A stretch of DNA of 60,958 nucleotides, taken from positions 335,344 through 396,301 of the forward strand of contig NMRA01000361.1 of assembly GCA_002633005.1 (NCBI GenBank), read 5' to 3'. The notes beneath the pieces are model-generated. The model was not told the DNA's origin, did no database searches, and saw nothing but the letters and a program-made list of their open reading frames with translations. Origin of the DNA: Phoronis australis. Lineage: Eukaryota > Phoronida > Phoronidae. Shown here one piece after another: positions 1 to 13,930 of the stretch (position 1 is the stretch's first letter; each line of letters opens with the position of its first letter). The position numbers and the translations under genes are program-made.

Positions 1-2570
1 AAAAACCTTTTACAATTACGGAGCTTTCTCAATAAGGCAAGTTTGCACTAAAATGATCTTACACTGTTCTAAGGAACAAACGAAGTTCAACGATGATTTC
101 TGTGATCCTATTGCACTCTGAATTTGACATCCAAATGGTGCAGCATCGACCAGGATTCCACCGTGATTTTATTGGTAACAGCCGATAGGGGACTCTCTTT
201 TAAATAATTGGTAGGGGCGTTTTTGCAAGCTCAAAATCCATCTCCAGCACAATCCCCGGGCACTAAACTGGGAAAAAGGATAAACACCAACAGAAGCAGG
301 TCTAGCCCAATGACCCCCTGAGATAACAACTCGGACAGAATTGCCGTCCCACTTAAGTTGGCGGCACGGCTCTACCAACCCCTCAAAACTTATGGGAGAG
401 CACCCACCACCGATAAGTACTCAGTCACGAACAGAACTTTCACACTCCGTACATGTAACATATGCGCACGCCTGTTAAGAAAATTAACTTGTTTTTAGCA
501 CCAAAATGTGGTTTTTAGTCTCGTTCAATGAAGGCTTTTTGTGAAAAAATTCCCTTTTTTCTGAATCTTGAAAATTCATCACATTAACGCAAATTTCAGA
601 ATTATAAGCTTTTTCACTAGAATACAAAAAAGGGGAAAAGAATGTAAATTATCACCAAAAAAGATTCGCTTGAATGGCCTTTAACTACTATGAAATGTAG
701 CCATGGACAAGACACACATAATACATCTACCGCTATAGTGAAGACATGTACATTTATATACAAGGGATCAAGCTCAGACTATTTGCGAAACTTTCATGAC
801 CAAAATTTTGTTGAAAGACGCATTATTTCGGAAATACTTGCGTGGGACTAAGGACACGCCTACACTACAACTGGGAAAGTAATACTTCTGATCCCTCACT
901 GGCCTTCGTCTAAGTTTCTAAGTATTTTGATACTTTTGCTCTACATAATGATGGTTTAACCATAATCTCATATTTAATATTTTCTCGTATAAAAATAAAC
1001 TATGTAACTTCTTGAAGTCCACATCATGCACAAGGTTTGTCTGTTTCTTGGAAACTAATCGCTACTTCCGCTCGTGTTGCTTGGGCTGGTGTGATGGCGT
1101 CTCATAATCTGAAAACAAAACAAATTCTGAGAAAAGTTTTCTTTGAAACCTAAATCCAAATTAGTACATGAAAACCTCATCTTTCCACCCCTTATGCTTT
1201 ACATAAGAAACCGCAATTGATTCGATTACGCGTTTCATCAATATTATAGAAAACTCTGTTTGTTCTGTTGTTATTAATATCAGTATCGTAGTAACATTTT
1301 AGTTGTTCCAGAAAAGTAAGGTTCGTTCATTGTGTTTAAAACGCGTTATCCTTTCTTTTCATTTTACGAATGTCAGGTAATATAAACAGAAACATAGATT
1401 CATCGTGCCCCTGCTGCAGCAGTTTATTAACTAGACCGCGAAGTAGCGGTTACCTGTCCATCCTTATATCGAATATAGGTTGTCAGCGTTTTAGCACGTG
1501 TTCTTGTTTCGTATAATGTTATCAAGGTGTGGTTAGAGACGATGCTAAAGGCGACAGTCGTTAGGTTTAGTCGTTTCTGTCACGTCGTCTGCATTTTCCC
1601 TTTACGATTATAAGGGTTGCGCAGAAACATCTTTACAATTATTTCTCAACACGCGTATCGCGCAAGGAGCATGACCCTGAGTTTCCGTAATTTGAAGTTC
1701 GAATTTGTCATAATCAGGTTCATCGGATGTCAAAATTCACTAAAATGCAAGTAGAACAGATTTTAAAAAGTCAAGTTGTCGGTGGTCATGTAGTCTCTTG
1801 TACACACATAGTTGTCAATTTGTCGAGTACAATTACTTGTAAATACGTGGAGTTCCACGTGATAATTGATGATTACATACTTTAGAATTTTTATAGGCAT
1901 GCAGATATCATAGGACGTCTTACCAGAAAACAGACCATTCCAAGCTCTTAAAGCAAGCATTCCCTGTAGCGGTAAACGTTGGGCAATTTAGAAGTATGGC
2001 TGCACAATGGTTATGGCAGTGTGCATAGTAACTATATCAGTATCAATCTCTTGGTTTTACTTTATTTCATATTGTATTCTGATTTATTCAAATTTATTAG
2101 CTACGTTCACAAATGCTGAACATAATTTAAATGTTCTATTTGTATTAATCCCTTTAGTGTGAGCGCGCACCCGCGCGTACATCTTTGCGCGTGTTCTGTG
2201 TGCGTGTGTGTGCGTGTGTGTCAGGGACTCTACGGCGGTGCGTGTACTTGCTTTTAGCCTGTATTGCTAACTGAGTGCTTTGAATAGGCAACAGATAATA
2301 CTAACAAGGCGTCCTATTAGCTCCCTTACGAGAACTTAGCACACCCTTAATATGCAAAATACTACTAATATTGTGACCAACTATGAGCGATCACCGCGGA
2401 GACTATCCACAAATCACGTTGTAGGTACATGTAAGAGGGCAAATCTGCCGTCGGGTTGGGGGTTGAAACATAAGAAGGCCGATTAGACATCTGATCGAGC
2501 GTTCACATGATAAATCTTCTCAGGGTTGGTCTAAAAACTAACTTTATCGCCACACCTGGAGTAATCAGGT
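1..2570. other. No recognisable gene
   Basis: AT-rich DNA with only short, unsupported frames. A GC-richer patch at 150-400 has a 69-codon minus frame (…WDGNSVRVVISGGHW…) that I cannot assign. A TG-rich microsatellite lies near 2.2 kb. Confidence 0.6.
2168..2222 (+). repeat. TG/CG dinucleotide-rich microsatellite
   Basis: Alternating GTGTGTGTGCG sequence of about 50 bases, purine-pyrimidine alternating and therefore potentially Z-DNA forming. No gene nearby. Confidence 0.75.
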
Positions 2571-2619
2571 ACACTACAGTAGTGTATGTATCGGTTGTAG
2601 TCACTACAACCGATACATA
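2571..2619. repeat. Perfect 35-bp palindrome next to a 15-bp palindrome
   Basis: 2585-2619 has two 17-base arms around a central C (arm TATGTATCGGTTGTAGT), with no mismatch. Immediately before it, ACACTACAGTAGTGT at 2571-2585 is another odd palindrome sharing one base. Confidence 0.9.
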
Positions 2620-4576
2620 AATAGAAAGATAAAAAGACGAATAGTAACGTTTCGAATGTTCCAGTTTTATTAACTTTGCACCACTTATAATCGTATTTTC
2701 ATATTATACACATTTTTTCCTATTCTTCAACGTTAAAGTGACCAAGGCTGGCAACTCAGCTGAAAATTCAGAAATACCATGACGATCTTCTTCGGCAGGC
2801 AGTGACACATTCTTCTCGTGCGAACGAAAAATTAAATGAGACTCGCTTGTAGTTCAAAACCTAGTTTATGTCGTTGTTACAACACGAAAAGCAGCTTAGT
2901 GACATAAAAAAAGGAAAATTCACGGCAAGTGAGCTACAACCAGCAAGATAAAGAGCATATGCCGAACCCACAAGATATTCACACAATGAGACACCTGTTT
3001 TGCAACAAAGGTGTTAATCGTGCTTTGCACCGTAGCCTGTGGTCAACTCCCCGAGTGTCGCGGTCTCGTCAAGCGAAGGTCATAATAACCATAATTTAGT
3101 GGTCAAAGCGCGATAAATTATTCATGGCAGTTTTTTTAATACCTCAGTATGGTGCTGTAGTGTATGTGGTCAACGCAAGGTGTCGGTAACACAAATCAAG
3201 GCTAATTAACATTAATAAGACCCAAAACCACACAAGTTTTATAGAAAACCGCGAAAGGTGCGCACAGGGTTCGTCATTAACTTATGCTCGGTTGAACAGC
3301 AGCGGTTGAACATCCAGACATACATACAATTCTTAAAGTGACAGAGTCGGCGTCAACGAAGCATGAACAAAATATGCAGAATTACACGAATTTATCTCAT
3401 ACAACACGTCTAAAGTTGTTTGGAGGCTTCAATTTTTCGATTTTGTTACGTGAATGTATTTTCCTCATGCTTTTGGTCCCAAAAATCTGTGACTTTCGAC
3501 CCCTCGACTGCAAATCTTCGCAACAAAACTTGCAAGCTCACTTTGCCCCACATGCAGTTCTAGAGTTCATGCATTGCCGAAATGTGGAAATAAAAAGTAC
3601 AAAGGTTAGCAGTTGCAAATATCATATTATAGGATTTTGACCATTTGGGATAGCGAGTATTATGTAACTAAGTCGAGATCATTCGAAAATTTTTGAGACC
3701 CAGAAAAAGATGTAAACGTATAGTAAGTCAAAGATTGAAAACATAACAAATTTTTTAAAACAATTTTAGATTTACACATAAAATTTATGAAACATAAGCA
3801 TGAATAACAAGAGTGATGAATGCAAACACACCCGGATGAGTACCCCAGCAAGCTCGATATTTCTGGAAATGTTCAACTCATCTCACACGGCGATACAGTG
3901 CTAGTTCCAAATGTTTATTCTAGAGAGGTTACTCCTCCAATTTACCAGTCGGCTCTTCTTTATATTTCTCACATAGACTAAGGAGAATAGCATTTTTTTT
4001 CTCATGCCGACTTTGATCAGCACTACACAGCGCTTGCGTCGATCATTTTCACGACAACCACCACCACAACAGCTCATGAGGTCGCCGCCTCGATTTCGAT
4101 TTACCTCGACAGGAAGCCTTTGTTAGGAATCGGCGATTTACAATCAAATCGCAAAAACACAAAATTTTACGGTTGAATAACTTTGGTCAACACTAATATC
4201 TTCCATTGAATCGATCCTAACAAAATAACCCACAAAATGCATTCATCGTCCATAAACCCGACTGTGTCCTTTTAAACCACAGCGAGCGTTCTTGTACTTA
4301 AATACAAACACATAAAACATTTTAACTACAAATAAATATACATGTAGGCAGTTGGATTTTTCACTGTTTCAGTTTTTGAAGAAAAAGTTCAGCAAACATG
4401 ACACACATTCGTATTAAATTATCAACGTGGTTGGTAATTAATCTATATTTCTAAAAAATATACCTTGCATTCGATAAGGTTGTCTGCGTGCCTGAAACGT
4501 TATGGATGCGCGTTTCTGTTGGTGACAAAGAACATATGCACGTTTACAATTTCATTGCTGTTGTTATATCAGGGTC

Positions 4577-4707
4577 AGTGCTGTAGTGTGGCGTAGGCGC
4601 ACGTAGGCGCAGCCAATAACCTTTTGGCATTTGAACGTAGCGCCTACGCACCTTAATTTACGTTCAGTACTCAAGGTGATACGGTGGGCTTTGGGCGCCT
4701 ACTTACC
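4577..4707. repeat. GTAGGCGC-rich inverted segment
   Basis: GCGTAGGCGCACGTAGGCGC is followed by GTAGCGCCTACGCACC and GGCGCCTACTTACC on the other strand sense. A GC-rich island in AT-rich DNA, possibly a miniature transposon. Confidence 0.4.
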
Positions 4708-5045
4708 TCTCATTGTACCACAACAGCATTGATCAAAGTTATGCTATATTGTGTTCAAAATTGTGTTCTGGTCCACACCCAACACCTCCAAATATGAAGA
4801 AACCCACAGACTCACATATTCAACACCATTCATACCGACAGTATAAAACAGCAGTGCACAAGCCACAGAAAAAAGAGAAAGGCAGGACTCAAGCATCTAG
4901 TTGGTGGAACTGCCTCTTGGTTGGTGAAACGTTCACACAAATTATCAAAGAATAAATATTCACATTTCAGATAAAATGGAAATAAGTGTGGTTAAAGCGG
5001 ATAGAACACTGTCGCGCTAAGTGTGAAAATTACGTGACAGGAACA

Positions 5046-5300
5046 GGGATCCGTTTCATGAAAGTGACTCAAGACTAACGATGGAAATTTGGTCTTACCA
5101 ACCCACTTCATAATTGCCGAAAAAAGTTTAGCCAAGTAATTATGAGTGAGTCACCGTCTGTAAACAATTTTTAGAAATTAATCTCAATAACTAGCAGTTA
5201 TGTACAAATTCTAAAAGACTTCGGACTTTTGCTCAAGTGAGATTTCTTTGTATTTTAGAAATAGTTATGTGTAGCGTAAGACCAATTTTCTGACTTGATA
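5046..5300 (+). repeat. Dispersed repeat, copy A (255 bp)
   Basis: Similar in the same orientation to 7396-7650. Both share TTTCATGA, GAAATTTGGTCTTA, AAGTAATTAT, TTTTGCNCAAGTGAGATTT-like and TTTCTGACTTGA blocks in order. No terminal inverted repeat or coding frame was seen. Confidence 0.75.
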
Positions 5301-7395
5301 CACCGGAGGCTAATGAATCGTTAAATCACTCTATCGAAAAACTTCGTTGGTTTGTTTATTGAATAATAAAGAACTACACAATCAGATAATTGAACAAAGC
5401 TTATAGGTCTTAAACTACAAAGAAAACTATGTGTGCATGTTATAAATTTGGTGAATAATTCGTACGCTGTAGCTCTCGGGTCATGAGGTGAAATCAGGAA
5501 AATGGCCGAATCAGGAATGTGACAGATTGAATGAAGAAATACAAACGGGAAGTCGAGAAAAACATCAACAATACTACTGAATTGAAATACATTAGCCACA
5601 CTCAATTGCTGAGGGATTTTTTCTGACGCTCTTGCTTACTGGAAATATTCGCGCGCTATCACTAACCATAGCATAGATACACTGTTTAGTTAAGGTTTGT
5701 TCAGCAACTACTGGATGCCACGGGTGTGGAAACTTATTTTTAAAACGACAAAATACAACAAAAACAAAAATTCAGTAGGAAATAACAGGATCCCAGATGT
5801 CTGCACTGTAATGGTATTTAGTTACGGTTCAGATATTCACATCACACGATGTTCGTGTGAGTTCTGCGGTCACAGTGGAGTGCTAACGCCGGGCACCGCA
5901 GTGTCAATTTATTAGCATACATTACTCCAGTTGGCGTCTGGAATTATGCACCTCATCAAACGGCGGATGTCAAATAGCTGAGTGTACGAAAACATCAAGA
6001 GACACTCTGCTGGGGCACAGATTAAATAAATATTGTACAGATAATAGTATCGTTTTACAGCGCTTTCTGCAGGATAACAGGGTGTGGTAAAGAAAAGTTT
6101 ATGTCAACAGACTTTAACAAGAAATCATAGACCGTAGTTCCTGTAAAAGTTGACACGTCACTATCATGAGGGTTCACTGCTCCGAGGGTTCACTGGCCTG
6201 AATGTCTGCTAATGAGGTGGAAATGACATGCATAAATTATTGCATTCGTGTCCATTCAGTGATACTGGCAGGGAAAGGGCAGGCCTGCTTGTTCGCGAAC
6301 GTGCGCGTGGTTCCGGTGTGGTGGGCCGAGGGTTGGGGCGCAGCGGATAAACGGCATATCTGCTGCGCTATAAAATGGATTTGGTGAATGCATCTTGGTT
6401 GATAATTCGTCAATATTCCTACTTCATAGTCATTCTTCCGTATTCATAAGGCATGCTTATTTCGCATGCCTGTTCAGGAAACCCAACTGACAATGTGCAT
6501 TAGTACCAGAGCGTTGTTTTGGGTAGACAGAGCAGAATAGCAGTGGCCTGACATTTTATGACGAACTTATTGTCACTTTTCCCTGAGTCCACAGATCATT
6601 TCTGATTGATCTCCTAGTAAGTAGCCTAAATCAAAACTTAGATTTTGACAAAAAGTACGGGTTTAACCATGAGAATCGAATTAAATTGTTTGTAATTGTT
6701 GACAAAATCTACCAGGCGTGACAAACAAAGAACTGGCGATTTCACTGAGTGATAACAAGGACAAAGTTGAATATTTTGAGAACGAGATATTGAGCGTTCG
6801 ATGTTTACAAGATGTTTACAGCAAGATACGTGTCAGTATAAGGTCATTATCGCGATGACCTAGAAGCCTTTGTGAGTCCGTACACGGCCGAGAACACGAC
6901 AGCGTGACCCAATAACAGTACAAAAATGTTCATGATAATACAAATGAACTATTATTGTCTTTCTCTAGCCGACAGTAAGTAATACGCATTGTTGGCAAAT
7001 TACTTCCTGTCTGTAGATTTTAAGAGATCCATTACATAGAAGCTTTTTAATCCATCATAAAATATCGTGGGTTAGTCATTCTTACAGAGAAAATCGGGAT
7101 ATTTATAGAGCGTTGCTTCCCTCATTATTTTAAAGAAACAAAAAGCACTGAAACTTCTATTTTTGGCACAAAAGTATGATCACAATATGACGGTAATTTA
7201 TTTTAGTTTGGGATTCGAAGCGAAGCAAAAGAAACAACAGTGATGACACGAAAACAAGAACAACCCCCAAAGCGAAACAACGCCCACGAAGTGACCGTTA
7301 CTTCAAGTCTGAACATTCTATTATCGGATATTTGATGCAATATGACATGAATGTCAGCTAGAGATAATACCCAACGTCATTCAAGGAGTTCGATT

Positions 7396-7650
7396 GGGAC
7401 CTGTTTCATGACTTTCAAAAGACTAATTTGAAACAGAAATTTGGTCTTATGGTCCCACATCACACTTGGTGAAAAAGGGATTAGTCAAGTAATTATAAAC
7501 CCAAGACAGTCTAGAAATGATTCATAGAAATTATCTCAGTAACTAACAGCAACGTGTATATTCTAACAAGAGGCTTTTGCACTTTTGACCAAGTGAGATT
7601 TAATTATTTTTCTGCTGTGTGGAGGGTAACACTAAATTTCTGACTTGAGA
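7396..7650 (+). repeat. Dispersed repeat, copy B (255 bp)
   Basis: Second copy of the element at 5046-5300, about 2.35 kb downstream. It starts GGGACCTGTTTCATG and ends TTTCTGACTTGAGA. The divergence is well above allelic level, so this is an old repeat, not an assembly duplicate. Confidence 0.75.
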
Positions 7651-8879
7651 CTTTCAACCTTTAGTTACTACTCATGACACACCCTTGATGTTCATGAACG
7701 GCTCCTGTTTTAATTACGACAGGAAAAAGACATTTTTATCACTAATATCTACATAAGTTATATGGCGACAGACAATGAAAATAACAAAACAAAACTCGTC
7801 GGACTATTAGGTGAAATTTCTTTTACACACTGTAGCCTAAACTTCACAACGATATTGCCATCTTACAGTACTGACAATTTACAGTAAAAGTTACAAACGA
7901 TAGATCCAATTACGGCGAGTACACCAAGTCACGACTTGATTGTTGTGAAAGAACAGATGTAACAGGATAATCTGTAGTCAGAAACACAATACAGACTCAT
8001 GCTGATTTGATAACTGGAGGTTGAGACACGATACGACATCTGCTGATTGACACGATTTAATAAGTGGGAGGGTAAACAAAAAATCCTCTGACACTTTTTA
8101 TTTGATGAAAGATACCCCAATTCATAACAATTAGAAATGCGTGGCAGTGTGCATGTATGTTATAACACGCACGCAGTAAGGCCTACACAAAAGTGCCTGT
8201 AGTAATGTACAGTACCGGTATAATGTTCCTTCGACAAAAATTCATTTTTTTTCATAACGCTACGGAGAACTTTTAGTTTATACTTTGAATGTCTTGTGGT
8301 AGGCCATCAAAATTGGCCGGCTGAATGACGTCGCTGAACTTAACTTGTTGGTGACTTGCTGATAGGAAAAACGCAATACATCAGAGGTTGTAATATACCA
8401 GATACTTCGTCTATTTCAGAGACTTTTTTCTAAATTGAGATTATTTTAAAGCAGCTCCGCCACAAAAAAAAAACAATTTTTCGTGACCATTAACTGTTAT
8501 GAAGTCTCAGATTGGAAGTGATCTATGAGTCTCGCTGGAACAGAGAGTTTGCCACTTCTTCAGACCAAACTCATAAAATTTCATGACACGGCGTCTGACG
8601 AAACAAGGAACTGTCAGTCATTCCCGAGCTAGAGGTCACTTCTAAATCGAGTACAAGATAAGATCAACTTTATAACGCAAAGTAGCCTAAATTCAAGCTT
8701 GTTCTTTTTGACAGAAACTAACCCGTAATAAAACTGGACTGGATTTCCGTTGACGCAAGAATCTCGCGAAGGCAGCTAGTGTGGCCACGTGTTTCGTTTA
8801 CTTATCAATACATGACGATATCTCACGAAAATTCGCGTTTTCGCGAGGTTCTCTCGTCTACGGAACGCACACCTGCCTC

Positions 8880-9017
8880 CCGTTCAGTAACGCTAGGACC
8901 TCTCTAAAAAGCAAGACTTCGCGAGATTACGTCAGATATTGCCGTGCATTTGAAATGAGAACACGTGACTAGATTTTAGCTAGGTCCTAGCGTAGGTCCT
9001 AGCGTCTACTGAACGCA
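8880..9017. repeat. Small inverted repeat around CGCTAGGACCT
   Basis: CGTTCAGTAACGCTAGGACCT near 8882 is mirrored by AGGTCCTAGCGTCTACTGAACG near 8995-9016, about 110 bases between outer ends. GTAGGTCCTAGCG is additionally repeated in tandem. A decayed miniature transposon is likely. Confidence 0.5.
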
Positions 9018-9071
9018 CGCCAGTTCTCCACTTTTTACTCGCCAAGCCTGGTCTCCAAGTCACGTAACAAC

Positions 9072-10725
9072 GACTGGAAACGGTGGTTGACATCAAAAGG
9101 ATTACGCAATATGTTTAGTGTGAGCCCAGAAATCGCTTCTCGTCTAAGTAAGGAAGAATTTGAGATCACTGGTTTACGCCGAAATGATTTTTCCCAGACT
9201 TGGGTTTATAGTCGTTCAAAAGGCGAAATTGCGCTTCGGATTTCAACTTCAGGGATCAGATGTGTAATAGATTCACATGGACAATTCGCAACTCATTATT
9301 GTCTGGAATTCAGCCATACACAGCATTTCAACACTTCCAATTAAAACAATGACATACAGCAATGATTTCTTGATTCCTCGAGAGTAATTTGACCAAAATT
9401 TCCGATGCTGGGAAATATTTTAGAAACAGAAACCTTGAATACCTACATGCAGTGAAATTTTCAGCTACCCTGCCAGACAAATGTCTGGAAATTTCACGAA
9501 GGAATTAATATTCGAATGTGCACCATCAAAGCCAAAAGTTACGGAGCAAAACTTGGAAGCATGCCAATGATAACATTGCAAAACACGCGCCAGCTATGTT
9601 TTAACAAAAATGAATTGATTTTACTGTTGCTATAAATTAAAATTCCTTTAGCTGTTCTGATCTCAATGAAAGGCATTTTTTGAAACAATAAAATTAACCT
9701 AAGTAATAACGACGTTATTTATCAGTAAAACTAAGAAAATAAACAGATACCCAGGAACTCTGAGGTCTGAAATTTTACTATTTTCACCTAAGTGAGCAAC
9801 GCGAGAAACTCTCCCGATAGTTCTTTCGTTTGTGCTAATGGCAAACGCAGAAAACATGAAATTTTCCTTTTTAAATATAAATATATATTGTTGCCTGGAA
9901 GNGACTGGAAACGGTGGCTGACATCAAAAGGATTACGCAATATGTTTAGTGTGAGCCCAGAAATCGCTTCTCGTCTAAGTAAGGAAGAATTTGAGATCAC
10001 TGGTTTACGCCGAAATGATTTTTCCCAGACTTGGGTTTATAGTCGTTCAAAAGGCAAAATTGCGCTTCGGATTTCAACTTCAGGGATCAGATGTGTAATA
10101 GATTCACATGGACAATTCGCAACTCATTATTGTCTGGAATTCAGCCATACACAGCATTTCAACACTTCCAATTAAAACAATGACATACAGCAAGTCTTGA
10201 TTCCTCGAGAGTAATTTGACCAAAATTTCCGATGCTGGGAAATATTTTAGAAACAGAAACCTTGAATACCTACATGCAGTGAAATTTTCAGCCACCCTGC
10301 CAGACAAATGTCTGGAAATTTCACGAAGGAATTATTCGAATGTGCACCATCAAAGCCAAAAGTTACGGAGCAAAACTTGGAAGCATGCCAATGATAACAT
10401 TGCAAAACACGCGCCAGCTATGTTTTAACAAAAATGAATTGATTTTACTGTTGCTATAAATTAAAATTCCTTTAGCTGTTCTGATCTCAATGAAAGGCAT
10501 TTTTTGAAACAATAAAATTAACCTAAGTAATAACGACGTTATTTATCAGTAAAACTAAGAAAATAAACAGATACCCAGGAACTCTGAGGTCTGAAATTTT
10601 ACTATTTTCACCTAAGTGAGCAACGCGAGAAACTCTCCCGATAGTTCTTTCGTTTGTGCTAACGGCAAACGCAGAAAACATGAAATTTTCCTTTTTAAAT
10701 ATAAATATATATTGTTGCCTGGAAG
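9072..10725. repeat. 830-bp tandem duplication joined at an 'n', probably an assembly artefact
   Basis: 9072-9901 and 9903-10725 are nearly identical, differing by a few substitutions and small indels (for example AATGATTTCTTG against AAGTCTTG). They abut at the single ambiguous base 9902. Each copy contains an open frame (9087-9344; 9927-10175) of about 85 codons starting MTSKGLRNMFSV, which I do not recognise and would not call a gene. Allelic copies placed in tandem are the simplest explanation. Confidence 0.9.
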
Positions 10726-13695
10726 AGAGTTTCTTTGGCTGTAGTCTGCATTTTATTGTTTCGCATTACAAGATATGACCACAAATTTTAAAAAATTACC
10801 AACCAAATGATGTAAAAACAATGCTTCTTGTCTATGCAAATAACCAGAATATGGGTCAACATTAATTCTCAACCAATCAAATGTCAACTTAAGTTCAAAT
10901 TATGTCTGACATAATTCATACTATAGAAGGCATTTATTAATCAGACATGAATCACCCAAAAGAGAATTCACCATTTTTTTAGATGTAAGGTATGTAAATT
11001 GGATGGTTCTCGTGAGTAGTTACATGTTTGACATAAATAGAATAACACTGGTGAACAGCAACCACAAATTTAGTCAGATATAAATGGAAGATTATGGCCT
11101 ATAGAATTATGCACAATTTGTTTGGAGAACTACGTCAGACAGTATTCAAATCAGGCAACAAATGCTCTAGGTAACCTGAATTAAAGCTTATCTATGTTGG
11201 TTTAAAATTAATGCTAGCATATATCCAGCATCCACAACACCAGAAATAACTTGCTTAAATTTTGTATCTTGCTATGCCAACAGCAACTGTAAGTAAACCA
11301 TGAATTCTGATGCAGAAGCCTCAGCTTAAGGACCACAGGTACAGCAAAACATGGGTTGCAGAGGGTGACAGTTGGGATTAGACAACAGGGCACACTCAGC
11401 GACAGGTTAGAGAGAGGTTGGTGCAAGTTATGGCGAGACCCTATACCCCACCCCAAGATGGAAGAGCAAGATAGGTAGTGAATATGGCATACCAGAAATA
11501 CACGGAAATTGCAACCTGTGTAACCTAAACATGCCTTTCATGGAAAAAACAATAAAATTGTTTTTTCAAAGTTAATTACAAGGTAGGTTTGCAATTTTGC
11601 AAGAGTGGATATTTCTGTTTGTTTTGCTTATGACATCACTTGCAAGAATGGTCTGAACAATTTAAGCATCAACAGCAACTCAAATTGTTTGGAACTTGAC
11701 AGCTTTCACAAAATTTGATGAAAAGCAATACCGAGGTCTATTTCAGATCGAAAATAGCCAACTTCAATCACAGCGAATGTCCCATTACCTAAACAGCATT
11801 TGGTATAACATAATGTTAATTTCATATTCGAAATATTATCACCAATTTAGTTACCCTCCCATACACACTTTGCATCAGCCAACAACCAAAAAGTCAAGTG
11901 ACCTTCAATGATAAGCTAAACTAAATCTCCCTGGGAAAATTCCATCTTGAAGCATCTTTATTAAGTATAGATTTCGTATTGATTAGTTGTCATCAATAGA
12001 GTCTTTCAATTACAGTCCATTACAGAGCACATGGTTGACTGAGCCAGGCTTTCATGTTGCATTAAAAAAGAAGAAAGAACATCTGAGTGTGTATGAAATC
12101 TGGCGAGTTTGCATTAAGTAATTAGAAAAATTCAAATCACTGACAAAACAATGCACATAAAGAAAACTAGTATTATGTAATGTTATCTAAAGCCTTTAGA
12201 AGTTTTACCAAATTTTATTGGCAGTTTTTGGGCATTATATTTGGCAGGTATGTTGTATGAGGCATAACTGATGAAAAAGTAATTTTTTTCAACGAAAGGT
12301 TTCAATAATATGTAAACATTTTATGATTCAAAGTGAAGTTAAACCTTATTTAAGAGGCTTGAGAGACAACACAATCTTAAGAGAATACAACTTTTTAATA
12401 AATTAAACACCTATTTGCACAACACATAAATACTTGAATCTCTTTAAACTTAGGTATAATTCTGATACAAGTAAATAGTAATAAAAGATTATCTACTCCT
12501 TGTATGTCTAGACTGAAGTACAAATATGTACCGGCATGGAATAATATGGAAATAAAGACAAAAAATAAAACAACACATCGTAGTCCTTCAAACCAGCTGA
12601 CGGAAACAGTTTCATTGCTTAAAACAAAAAGCTGACTTCCACTCGTGCTAGAGTGCGACCGTGTATTATTTTCTAAATATCATCAGCAGAGTCGTTTGTC
12701 AAGTTAGATTCGAGTCATTCTCAACTTGCTGTCGCAGTTGCCAGTCAGTATCCTGAACCGCAAGCGATGATCTTTAAAGTAGCGATACAAGCAATGACTT
12801 AATAATTTCATAGGTTCTGTTGCATTTTTACCAAGCCTAACGTTTCCATAAAAATCTCTGCAAAAAATAACAAAATTTAAAAATAATCATCAAAACTTTC
12901 GAATGGAAAAGATCACAGATTTGCATTCAGGAAAATATTGCAAAATACCCAGTTAAAACATCCAGGTGAACAATAGACACAGTATTATTTATAAATTGTA
13001 ATTAGACTTTAATTCAATTAGCAGGTGTTATTCTTTCACATTTCAGTATGTTTCAGAAATGAAGGATGTAAGCAAATTACAATCTTGACAATTTCATGCA
13101 AAAAATAAAAGCGCATGCAAAAAGCATTATATTGTGATTGTTTGTTAAAGCAAATTAATCAAGCAATAAAATTAGCAAACTTAGGAGTACAGCCGACCAG
13201 CCTGAACACGAGTTTACATACCACTATGACTTTCACTTACTTTCCCAATTTTACGGAGAAAATTTGAGACTTGCTGATCCAAAACATGCTTTAAAGTTTG
13301 ATGAGAGCAGAGATTTTTATGAAAATTAAGGCTCAAGTACGATAATGACGAACAACAGCAAGCAACAGGAAGAGGCAACAAAAACACACATTTAAGAGTG
13401 ATATCAATGAAAGCTAACCAAGATGCAATCCAAGATGGCCGTTCAGGAAACCCACCATGTGCACTATAAGGCTTGGCTGTGGTGATATACCCAACTTATG
13501 ATGGGACTTTGTGGCAGAAGAGCAACAATCATAGCTTGCATACTACAGGAAACTGGATTATGAACCTAACTCTTGAACAAGAACATTTGACTAGATCATG
13601 AAAATAAATGCTTGAACTCTGATAAAAGCACATTTAGTATAAAAATTTAAACAACGCACTAAAATAGAATTCCCAGTATGAGTGAGCTTATTAAG
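10726..13695. other. Gene-poor stretch downstream of CBFB
   Basis: No recognisable exon. A minus-strand stretch at 12857-12704, after a good acceptor (TTTTTTGCAG), is open for about 50 codons but resembles nothing I know. It could be an alternative 3' exon or noise. Confidence 0.5.
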
Positions 13696-13701
13696 TTTAT
13701 T
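13696..13701 (-). terminator. Candidate polyadenylation signal of CBFB
   Basis: AATAAA on the minus strand about 230 bases past the CBFB stop codon. It is the first canonical hexamer I noticed downstream. Use is inferred, and further AT-rich hexamers occur down to about 12.2 kb. Confidence 0.35.
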
Positions 13702-13930
13702 TTTCATCACGCGACTCAAGTCTTCACAAGTATAAAATTTTAGATTTCACAAACTTAAAAGCTAAACCCACTCATAGCGAGTTACAGTATAACTGAGCAA
13801 ACGACACCTCACAAAAACGTGAAGTGTTTAAAGACGGAACGGAGAAGAAACTCAAACACGGGATGCCAAGATGGCTGCCATTAACGCCAACAATCCAGGT
13901 TCCTGCATTCAATTCATCATCATCAATCAT

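Larger units (their letters stand above)
2620..9071. other. Gene-poor stretch with old repeats
   Basis: Apart from the repeat pair at 5046 and 7396 and the small inverted segments at 4.6 and 8.9 kb, I see nothing with gene structure. All frames here are short and lack family resemblance. Confidence 0.6.

Noticed and set aside
169-378. 69-codon minus-strand frame in a GC-richer patch
   Set aside because: Looks somewhat protein-like but I could not tie it to a family or to splice signals.
3338-3640. 100-codon plus-strand frame
   Set aside because: Low-complexity, no domain or motif, no partner exons; consistent with chance in AT-rich DNA.
9087-9344. 85-codon frame MTSKGLRNMFSV..., repeated in the second copy
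   Set aside because: Duplicated only because the DNA is duplicated at the 'n'; no family resemblance and no splice context.
12704-12857. Minus-strand 50-codon frame after a strong acceptor (TTTTTTGCAG)
   Set aside because: In the phase CBFB would need (0), it stops after six codons; the longer frame matches nothing known. Kept only as a possible alternative 3' exon.
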